Positions 57,444 to 64,000 of a stretch of DNA of 64,000 bases are shown piece by piece (the first letter of the stretch is position 1; each line of letters begins with the position of its first letter). Below the pieces are notes generated by a model. It saw only the letters and a list, made by a program, of their open reading frames with translations, did no database searches and was not told where the DNA came from. Source of the DNA: Lewinellaceae bacterium (GTDB lineage Bacteria; Bacteroidota; Bacteroidia; Chitinophagales; Saprospiraceae); contig JACJXV010000005.1 in NCBI GenBank assembly GCA_020636445.1, positions 62,001 through 126,000 on the forward strand. The letters are read 5' to 3'. A program made the position numbers and the translations under genes.

Positions 57444-60143
57444 ATGCGTGAAAAACTTGAAAAAATCCTGAAGCCCCGGTCTGTTGCGGTGATTGGAGCC
57501 TCTGACCGATCAGGTTCGCTGGGGCAACTGGTAATGGCTAATTTGGTGGCGGGAGGCTTTACAGGTAAAATATACCCGATTAATTTACGCCATGCGATGG
57601 TGCAAAATGTACCGGCGTACCGGCAGGTGAGTAAAATTCCGGAGCCAGTAGATTTAGCAATTCTTTGTACCCGGAGGGAAACGATTCCGGGACTGGTAGA
57701 GGAGTGTGGGCAGGCAGGGATAGGAGGCATTTTGCTGATGGGGGCCGGTTTTGGAGAAAATGACCCGCAGGCGGTAGCTTTGGTCCGCAAGTTGTGCCGC
57801 AAGTATGGAATGCGGTTGCTGGGCCCGCAAAGCTTAGGTGTAATCAATACGCATCATCATTTAAATGTTAGCGCGCTATCGGTATCGGCGATCCCGGGAA
57901 ATCTGGCTTTGATTTCCCGTAGTGGCCCCTTGTTAAATGCAATGCTGGATTGGGCACAGGAACAACAGATTGGCTTTAGCCATGTTATTTCCATTGGCGG
58001 GATGGCAGATATAGATTTTGCTGACTTGATTGATTATTTGGGTGCCGATTCCCGTACCGCCAGTATGCTGATTTATCTGGAAAACCTGCCCAATGCCCGG
58101 CGTTTTATGAGCGCTTCGCGTTCTTTTTCCCGGAATAAGCCCATTATTGTACTTAAAGCTGGCCGGCAGGATGGTGGCGAACGCGGAACAATTGTGTCGC
58201 ATACCGAGGCGTTGGTCGGTGGAGATGCCGTATATGATGCTGCTTTCCGTCGGGCCGGGATCATTCGGGTGGATACAATCGCTCAGCTTTTCAACATGGC
58301 GCAGGCTACTGCCTGGCAGCCCCGCCCTCAGGGGAAGCATCTGGCGGTTATAACCAATACGGGGGCTCCCGGGTTATTAGCTGCGGATTATCTGTTTCGC
58401 AATGGGGGGCAGTTGGCTCCGCTAACTGAAGCAACCTATACCCAGCTGCGGGAAACACTGCCCGAAGACTGGCCGGCTACTAACCCTGTTCACGTTGGGA
58501 ATACTGCGAATGCGGACACCTACAGTGCGGCAATTCGGATATGCCTGCAGGACAGTACCGTTGATGGGCTGATGGTGATTTTTTCCCCACTGGAAGGGGT
58601 AGACCATGTGGCGCTGGCTGAGGCGATTGGAAAGGCGATTCGCTATGCCAACAAGCCGGTACTGGCCGTATGGATGGGCGAGGGTAGTGTAGCTGCTGGC
58701 CGGGCGGTACTTGAAAAGCATCGGGTACCGCACTACCGGTATCCGGAAAGTGCCGTGGATGTATTCCTCCGCATGTACCGGTATGGGCGCGACATTCAGC
58801 TCATTTTTGAAACACCGGCTACTATTCCACAAGATTTTCAACCGGATGCGGTCCGCGCCAGACAACTCATCGACAGGGTGCTGGCCGCCGGCCGGGCGAC
58901 ATTGTTCGACCATGAAGCGCGGGAGTTGGTACGCTGCTATGGTATCCCGGCCCTGGAAAACTTTCTTTGTCATTCGCCGGCCGAAGCTATTATGCATGCA
59001 CAGCGGATCGGCTTTCCGGTGGTGATGAAGGTTGTATCTCCGGAGGTAATCCACAAAACAGACGCAGGAGGTATACTCCTGAATTTACGTACAGCAGAAG
59101 AAGTTGGCGAAGCTTATGACCGCCTCCTGCGCAATGTCCAGCAAAATGTACCCCACGCGAAGGTTTTAGGGGTAACGGTTGAGCGGATGGTCCGGAAAGG
59201 CTTTGAATTGCTACTCGGCGCACGGTTTGACCCCGTTTTCGGGCCGGTAGTCGTATTTGGCCGCGGGGGGATAGCCGTAGAGGTGTATAAAGATTTTCGG
59301 ATGGGACTTCCGCCACTGAATATGGCCTTGGCACAACGAATAATTGAGGGCACACAAATCTACCCATTGCTGCAAGGTTATCGGGGGCAGGCGGGTGTAG
59401 ACTTAAATGCTTTGGCCTTTTGGCTGTACAAATTCTCATATCTGCTGGTTGACTTTCCAGAACTTCATTCGATTGACATCAACCCCTTTAATCTCGATGA
59501 GCAGGAAGGAATGGCGCTGGATGTGCAGGTCGTATTGAATCCCCAGCAAAAAGGAAATAGCGGTAAGCCCTATCAACACCTGATCATCTCCCCGTACCCC
59601 GGAGAACAATACTCAAAGACAGTAACCCTCAAAGATGGGACCTCCGTGTGGTTACGCCCTATTCGTCCGGAAGATGAACCTGCCATGGAGGCAATGCTGA
59701 AGCACGTTTCGAGTAATTCTCTGTACATGCGTTTCTTTGGCTATATTCCGAAAGTTACGCACACCTGGCTTACCCGATTTACCCATATCGACTATGATCG
59801 TGAAATAGCGATTATCGCTGAAGTGGAAGCGGTAAAAGGACAACGCAGGGAAATGATCGGGGTGGTACGGATCATCGAAGATGCCTGGCGGGAATCGGCG
59901 GAATACTCTATTTTGGTGGCGGATCACTGGCACGGTAAAGGGATTGGCAATTTACTGACCGATCATATCCTGGATATTGCCCGCAAACGGGACATTCCGA
60001 AAATTGTGGCTTCTGTTTTGCCACATAATACGCCCATGGTACACATGTTTGAGCGTCGTGGATTTCATATTGATAAAAGCCAGTTGGATGTTTATGAGGT
60101 AAGTTTAGTCCTTAGGGAAAAGTCAGGTAAATCCAAACATTAG
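57444..60143 (+). CDS. ADP-forming acyl-CoA ligase fused to GNAT (Pat-like)
   Basis: 899 residues. CoA-binding domain (about 5-130, VIGASDRSGSLGQLV), succinyl-CoA-synthetase-like alpha part (about 150-300) and ATP-grasp beta part (about 490-710, GFPVVMKVVSPEVIHKTDAGG), then a GNAT domain (about 730-890, YSILVADHWHGKGIGNLL as the acetyl-CoA loop). Length and order match Salmonella Pat/E. coli PatZ (YfiQ), which acetylate lysines of acetyl-CoA synthetase. The site of the phosphohistidine of active ligases keeps a His (His253 in VSHTEAL, with Glu for the usual Gly), so ligase activity is possible here. Next to the HDAC-like gene, it suggests reversible acetylation. Confidence 0.9.
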   Translation: MREKLEKILKPRSVAVIGASDRSGSLGQLVMANLVAGGFTGKIYPINLRHAMVQNVPAYRQVSKIPEPVDLAILCTRRETIPGLVEECGQAGIGGILLMGAGFGENDPQAVALVRKLCRKYGMRLLGPQSLGVINTHHHLNVSALSVSAIPGNLALISRSGPLLNAMLDWAQEQQIGFSHVISIGGMADIDFADLIDYLGADSRTASMLIYLENLPNARRFMSASRSFSRNKPIIVLKAGRQDGGERGTIVSHTEALVGGDAVYDAAFRRAGIIRVDTIAQLFNMAQATAWQPRPQGKHLAVITNTGAPGLLAADYLFRNGGQLAPLTEATYTQLRETLPEDWPATNPVHVGNTANADTYSAAIRICLQDSTVDGLMVIFSPLEGVDHVALAEAIGKAIRYANKPVLAVWMGEGSVAAGRAVLEKHRVPHYRYPESAVDVFLRMYRYGRDIQLIFETPATIPQDFQPDAVRARQLIDRVLAAGRATLFDHEARELVRCYGIPALENFLCHSPAEAIMHAQRIGFPVVMKVVSPEVIHKTDAGGILLNLRTAEEVGEAYDRLLRNVQQNVPHAKVLGVTVERMVRKGFELLLGARFDPVFGPVVVFGRGGIAVEVYKDFRMGLPPLNMALAQRIIEGTQIYPLLQGYRGQAGVDLNALAFWLYKFSYLLVDFPELHSIDINPFNLDEQEGMALDVQVVLNPQQKGNSGKPYQHLIISPYPGEQYSKTVTLKDGTSVWLRPIRPEDEPAMEAMLKHVSSNSLYMRFFGYIPKVTHTWLTRFTHIDYDREIAIIAEVEAVKGQRREMIGVVRIIEDAWRESAEYSILVADHWHGKGIGNLLTDHILDIARKRDIPKIVASVLPHNTPMVHMFERRGFHIDKSQLDVYEVSLVLREKSGKSKH

Positions 60144-60163
60144 AAAACCACCACACTGACGAT

Positions 60164-60688
60164 ATGGAGTTAATTTTACGCCCAGCCCTCCCTGCCGATT
60201 TGCCTTTGCTCCGCCGCTGGGATGAACAGCCTCACATTATCGCTTCCGATCTGGATGACTGGGGTTGGGAGGTGGAGTTAGCCCGGAATCCTCCGTGGCG
60301 GGAACAACTTATTGCAGAGCTGGCCGGCCGGCCGATTGGATTTGTTCAACTCATTGATCCGCAGGAGGAAGAAACGCATTACTGGGGCGATATTGGCCCT
60401 AACAAACGCGCATTGGATATCTGGATCGGCATGGCCGAGGATCTGGGCCAGGGATACGGCACCCGCATGATGGCCCTGGCGCTCGAGCGCTGTTTTCAGC
60501 ACGCATCGGTAGAGGAAGTGCTTATTGATCCGCTGACTTCCAATACGCGGGCTATCCGGTTTTATCAAAGGCTGGGATTCGAATTTGTTGAAGAGCGAAC
60601 TTTTTATGGCGACCATTGTCAGGTGTTTCGGCTTACTAGAGAAGGCTGGGAACACACAAAAAGGGAAGCTGCGAACACCGGGCATTAA
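60164..60688 (+). CDS. GNAT acetyltransferase, AAC(6')-like
   Basis: 174 residues. DIWIGMAEDLGQGYGTRMMALALERCF near 85-111 carries the acetyl-CoA loop and SNTRAIRFYQRLGFEFVEE near 126-144 the C-terminal motif. The WDEQPHIIASD start is typical of the AAC(6')-Ib group of GNATs; resistance or a metabolic role cannot be told. It begins 20 nt after the acyl-CoA ligase gene and is probably in its operon. Confidence 0.85.
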   Translation: MELILRPALPADLPLLRRWDEQPHIIASDLDDWGWEVELARNPPWREQLIAELAGRPIGFVQLIDPQEEETHYWGDIGPNKRALDIWIGMAEDLGQGYGTRMMALALERCFQHASVEEVLIDPLTSNTRAIRFYQRLGFEFVEERTFYGDHCQVFRLTREGWEHTKREAANTGH

Positions 60689-60731
60689 ACGGGGCGCTCT
60701 GCCCAGGGTCAAAGTAGCAAAACCGGTCATT

Positions 60732-61580
60732 ATGGCAAATCATTTACCCCTTCTCTGGTGGCTATGGATCTTCATTATTCCCCTTTCCTGTCAGGAGAAT
60801 AACCCGGAAACAGATAGTGGTGCCTTCCGGGAAACCAGAATGATCACTTACAATCAAGTACAGGTAGCGGTTGTCATTGATAAACCAGCTTATGAGGAAG
60901 TAGATGTAATTCTAGCTTTTCATGGGACTGTTTTTGAAGACAGCAAAATTCTGCAGGCCGCAAATACCACACTCGATGCGGTGAGAAGGATTACCGATAG
61001 GGCGGATATAATGATTGTTAGTGTTGCTTACCCTGAAGAAGGGTTGCTGATGGGAGATAATATCCGGGAGTCAGAAGCAGCATTGCTCTGGATGAAAAAC
61101 AAAGCAACCATTGAGCTAGGGGTTAGAATACGGAAGGTATTCTTGGTTGGTCATTCCCAGGGGGGATATATTGTTACCCGCTTGAATACGATGTATGCAA
61201 CGGATGGTGTAGTAGCCAACGGCCCTGGTCCGCTAAATCTGGCGTTACGTTGCCAGCTGGAAGAAGACAAAAAGGTACAACCGACAACGACTTGTATGCT
61301 TTTACAAGACAAGTATGGCCAAGTAATGACGAATCCTGAAGCCTACCTGGATCGTTCGCTGCTTCGTTTCACCAATGGCTTTCAAGCGGATATTCTTTTT
61401 TGCCAGGGAATGCAGGACGCAGCTATCCAGTTGAGTTCCTGGCCTGCTTTTAAGCAATCGGTTATGGACTGCAGGAATTGTCGGGGGCGCCAATTTGTGG
61501 AAATAGTCAATGGTGGGCACACCGCCTTATTTGAAAGTCCGGAGGCAAAATTGGCCTATAATCAGTTTATTGACCGGTAA
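60732..61580 (+). CDS. Alpha/beta-hydrolase-like lipoprotein
   Basis: 282 residues. A signal sequence ends IIPLSC (loose lipobox). Then VDVILAFHGTVFEDSK near 50-65 (oxyanion HG), the nucleophile elbow VGHSQGG near 140 with Ser, and the catalytic His in NGGHTALF. The C-terminal part has a CRNCRG pair. It is probably a periplasmic or surface esterase/peptidase of the alpha/beta-hydrolase fold. The longer frame that runs back into the GNAT gene was rejected; the ATG at 60732 is preferred. Confidence 0.72.
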   Translation: MANHLPLLWWLWIFIIPLSCQENNPETDSGAFRETRMITYNQVQVAVVIDKPAYEEVDVILAFHGTVFEDSKILQAANTTLDAVRRITDRADIMIVSVAYPEEGLLMGDNIRESEAALLWMKNKATIELGVRIRKVFLVGHSQGGYIVTRLNTMYATDGVVANGPGPLNLALRCQLEEDKKVQPTTTCMLLQDKYGQVMTNPEAYLDRSLLRFTNGFQADILFCQGMQDAAIQLSSWPAFKQSVMDCRNCRGRQFVEIVNGGHTALFESPEAKLAYNQFIDR

Positions 61581-61667
61581 TTCATTTACCAACTCAATGG
61601 GGGTAAAGTTTTGCATTGGTAATTTTTCCAGACAGCTTAGTACACGGGATGAGCCGAGGTGCAAGGT

Positions 61668-62738
61668 CTATGCATCCCCCCCGTAATTCGCAATGTAATA
61701 ACGCAGCCGAGCCAGTTGCTGGCGGTCTCCGAGTACAATGAAGCTGGTACCTGGCGTCAATTGGATGTCAGGGCGGGGGTTAACATGGTAGTGCCCTTCG
61801 GCATCGCGAAAGCCAATGATATTAGCGCCGGTTTCCCGGCGGATATGCAGATCCTGGATAGATTTGTAGCGACAAACACCGGGGACCTCTTCGAAGAGGA
61901 GTTCTTCAAAACCAATATCTGAGCGGTATTCGTTGGTGATGAACGAAAAGAAGTCCACGGCTCCGGGTTTGGTGACCAAGGTTGCCATGTAAAAACCACC
62001 AATTTGCTCGGGCATGACCACATGGTCCGCACCGGCCAGGAGCAATTTTTTTTGGGAGCGGGGGTCTTTCGCCCGGCTGATGATACTGATATTTGGATTG
62101 AGCTGGTTTGCCGTCAGTACCACAAATACATTATCGGAGTCGTCGGGGAGGGCGGAAATAAGCGCCTGGGCGCGTTTGATTCCGGCGCGCACGAGGGCCT
62201 CATCGTGGGTAGCGTCTTCCTCGACGAAGAGTAATTTGCCATCTGATTTTTCCAGTTGCTCAATAACCTCTGGATTAGAGTCAATAATGACAAAAGGGAT
62301 TTGGTGCTTGGTAAAGTGCGTTACGATCTCCCGGCCATAGCGGCCATAACCACAGATGATTACATGGTTTTCCAGTTTGTCGATACCGGTATTGATCAGG
62401 TTGAGATACATTTTTTTAAAGATTTCCCCTTGAATAATATAATAGGAAAAGACGGAAAGCAAGTAGGCAATCATCCCTACATTAAAGAGAATATAGACGG
62501 AAACAAACATTTTCCCGGCCCAGTCGAGCGGCTCTACTTCGGTATAGCCTACGGTAGAAATGGTAATTACTACCATGTAAAAGGCATCAGAAAGAGAATA
62601 CCCTTCAAAATACATAAAGCCGATTACCCCCAGGCTAATATCCAGGAATAAAAGCAACAAGGCTACCCGAAGATTCAGCAAGATACCCGGGAAGCGTGAC
62701 CAGTGAAAAGAATGTAGCCGCGGGGCTTTAGGATCCAT
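61668..62738 (-). CDS. Voltage-independent K+ channel with RCK domain
   Basis: 356 residues. Two membrane helices (about 22-42 and 75-100) flank a pore loop with ITISTVGYTEVEP near 58-70 as selectivity filter. Then an RCK/TrkA-N domain (about 120-240, HVIICGYGRYGREIVTHF nucleotide motif) and a TrkA-C domain (about 270-350). It should be a Kch-type K+ channel or NAD-gated potassium channel of the inner membrane. The filter reads GYT-E where GYG-D is usual, a change found in some bacterial KCNK-like channels. Upstream box TGATgaaaATCA (62759-62770) lies between it and the next gene. Confidence 0.9.
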   Translation of the reverse strand: MDPKAPRLHSFHWSRFPGILLNLRVALLLLFLDISLGVIGFMYFEGYSLSDAFYMVVITISTVGYTEVEPLDWAGKMFVSVYILFNVGMIAYLLSVFSYYIIQGEIFKKMYLNLINTGIDKLENHVIICGYGRYGREIVTHFTKHQIPFVIIDSNPEVIEQLEKSDGKLLFVEEDATHDEALVRAGIKRAQALISALPDDSDNVFVVLTANQLNPNISIISRAKDPRSQKKLLLAGADHVVMPEQIGGFYMATLVTKPGAVDFFSFITNEYRSDIGFEELLFEEVPGVCRYKSIQDLHIRRETGANIIGFRDAEGHYHVNPRPDIQLTPGTSFIVLGDRQQLARLRYYIANYGGDA

Positions 62739-62758
62739 ATTGATTAACTAAAACACTG

Positions 62759-62770
62759 TGATGAAAATCA
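62759..62770. promoter_or_regulatory. Single Crp/FNR-type box
   Basis: TGATGAAAATCA between the divergent K+ channel and serine-hydrolase-like genes. No clean second box at 22-23 nt. TTTCTTTC at 62793-62800 resembles the -7-like element of the candidate small RNA at a similar distance (22 nt). Confidence 0.3.
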
Positions 62771-62868
62771 GAGCCTGGATTGATAGTCCTCCTTTCTTTC
62801 TTGCAAGAAAACGTTTACATTGATATAGATGTTGGGGTGATTCTGCAAGCAAATAAAAGCCCAAAGCC

Positions 62869-64000
62869 ATGAAAAAATATCTTTTACTAACTATCGCACT
62901 TGTAACGCTTGTGCTGGCGGAGGTGAGTGGACAGTCATTGTTGTCGGAATCGTCGGTGGACGTCATGGCTCAAAAATATATCAAAAAAGCTAAAAATGCA
63001 GGCCTGATTATTGGTATCTATCAACAGGGGCAGTTTCGGTTTTTTCCTTATGGAGAGTGGCCGGGGACAGTTGCGCCGGAAGAACGACTTATGCAATTAG
63101 GAGCAGCTACCAGCGTATACACGGCTACCTTATTAGGGTTTGCGATGGCGGAAGGGCGGGTACATTCCTGGGATCCCTTGCAGCGATTCTTACCTGATTC
63201 CATCGAGGCTCCCCGGTATGATCCCGCTTTATTAGGTGTAGAAATGGCAGAAGATCGATTGAGTTGTGATCCGGATCCCTTATCGCCGCCGGAAGCAATA
63301 ACACTTTGTCAATTGGCTCAACATACCTCGGGCTTGACTTGCGCCTGCACTGAAGGCTATTTATGGCATCCTTTGGTGGGCATGTCCGGCAAGGAAAAGC
63401 AGCCTCCTTATGACCCTGATGAATCGTTTTTCTGGGCAAGTCTTAGTTCGATGGAAGTTACGTTTCCTCCGGGAACGAAATACCGCTACTCCAATCAGGG
63501 GATGGCCGTTTTAGGCCAGGTGCTTTCCCGCCTGTATAACACCTCTTACGGGGCCTTGATTGACCGCTACCTGGGGAAACCATTGGGTTTACAGGATACC
63601 CGGGTAAAACTAACCAGTGGCCAGCGGGAGCGCATTCAACCAGGCTTCGACACAAAGGGCCGATCGGTAGCTCCCTGGGAATTCTCAGCGTCTGTAGGAG
63701 CTGGAGGGCTATGGTCAACCCCTGCGGATGTTTTACACTTTCTGGCAGCCCATTTAGGCACGCGTACCGCCTTGGTCAATGACGTACGGGAGGTTGTCAC
63801 CGCTCCCGCAGTCGATTTTACGTTTCCTGGCTGGCGACGCCCAACCCAGAGTGCTTATGGATGGCTGGTATCCCGCCTGCGGGAAGACGATCCACGGCAA
63901 ATTCACTGGATTAACGGGGGAACCGGAGGGTATCGGGTGTTTATGGCCTTCGTTCGGCAAAATCAACTGGGACTGGTTGTCATGGCCAACAGCGAATATG
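62869..64000 (+). CDS. Serine-beta-lactamase-like protein, SxxK lost, partial
   Basis: At least 377 residues; runs past the window edge. Signal peptide (about 1-20, ending VSGQ). Class C beta-lactamase/DD-peptidase fold: the expected SxxK site reads LGAATSVYTA (Ala and Ser at the positions of the catalytic Ser and Lys), the YxN motif is YRYSNQG, HTSG is kept (QLAQHTSG), and WINGGTGGYRVF is the KTG-like strand. The nucleophile loss predicts an inactive or non-hydrolytic protein unless another Ser acts. Starts ATG 62869-62871, with the minus-strand frame of 62748 a shadow. Confidence 0.8.
   Translation, partial: MKKYLLLTIALVTLVLAEVSGQSLLSESSVDVMAQKYIKKAKNAGLIIGIYQQGQFRFFPYGEWPGTVAPEERLMQLGAATSVYTATLLGFAMAEGRVHSWDPLQRFLPDSIEAPRYDPALLGVEMAEDRLSCDPDPLSPPEAITLCQLAQHTSGLTCACTEGYLWHPLVGMSGKEKQPPYDPDESFFWASLSSMEVTFPPGTKYRYSNQGMAVLGQVLSRLYNTSYGALIDRYLGKPLGLQDTRVKLTSGQRERIQPGFDTKGRSVAPWEFSASVGAGGLWSTPADVLHFLAAHLGTRTALVNDVREVVTAPAVDFTFPGWRRPTQSAYGWLVSRLREDDPRQIHWINGGTGGYRVFMAFVRQNQLGLVVMANSEY

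Noticed and set aside
60585..60731. Extended start of the hydrolase gene
   Set aside because: Overlaps the GNAT gene and places a polar stretch before the lipoprotein signal; ATG 60732 preferred.

Overview
The window looks like a chromosomal segment of a Bacteroidota, probably a Saprospiria/Lewinella-like lineage. The evidence is a type IX secretion sorting domain (gliding-associated C-terminal type) on the protein at 11071-13350, several DUF-type outer-membrane barrels and TlpA-like lipoprotein/thioredoxin proteins, and promoters of the Bacteroidota type (TTG, about 20 nt, TAnnTTTG) upstream of 3683 and 37002. No rRNA, tRNA, prophage or CRISPR array was seen. Long intergenic stretches are packed with degenerate stutter repeats and dispersed GC-rich palindromes.

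Layout. 0.4-16.7 kb: housekeeping and envelope genes (pseudouridine-phosphate glycosidase, glycosyltransferase, thioredoxin-like protein, M16 protease, methylmalonyl-CoA mutase large subunit, AntA-like protein, T9SS cargo with a fatty-acid hydroxylase, Na+/H+ antiporter). 16.7-17.8 kb: over 1 kb of non-coding, fold-back and dispersed repeats. 17.8-24.9 kb: oxidoreductases, then a tight five-gene operon (outer-membrane DUF481 protein, bestrophin-like channel, TMEM175-like channel, beta-carbonic anhydrase, OsmC), then a divergent hxlR/DJ-1 pair. 25-33.5 kb: GH20 hexosaminidase, PHP phosphoesterase, isocitrate dehydrogenase kinase/phosphatase (AceK) and succinate-semialdehyde dehydrogenase. 33.7-36.6 kb: cysE-cysM-Crp/Fnr regulator with two small membrane proteins. 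37-42.8 kb: a TetR-controlled operon with a LolA-like protein, two FtsX-type permeases, a LolD-like ATPase and an outer-membrane barrel. 43-47.8 kb: outer-membrane protein, DMT exporter, gamma-carbonic anhydrase, GNAT, HemN. 47.8-48.6 kb: a truncated IS110-family element inside inverted repeats. 48.6-62 kb: a stress locus with Hsp20, two double-domain universal stress proteins, a split P-loop kinase/APH-type phosphotransferase pair, a beta-helix membrane protein, an HDAC-like deacetylase and an ADP-forming acyl-CoA ligase fused to GNAT. 61.7-64 kb: a K+ channel and a serine-beta-lactamase-like protein whose SxxK motif is lost.

The most interesting signal is regulatory. Upstream of hemN, upstream of a small membrane protein divergent from a universal stress gene, upstream of a possible small RNA, and in weaker form upstream of hsp20, there are pairs of Crp/FNR-type boxes (TGAY-N4-RTCA). 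The boxes are 10-11 nt apart and the proximal one lies 23-24 nt before a -7-like element. With the gene content (hemN, Hsp20, Usp, kinase/APH, acyl-CoA ligase-GNAT) this suggests a low-oxygen regulon analogous in content to the mycobacterial DosR set or the Burkholderia lxa locus, but under an FNR-type regulator. The Crp/Fnr protein encoded at 34149-34811 carries an FNR-like E-x-x-S-R recognition helix. All of this was read by eye; no search was run.
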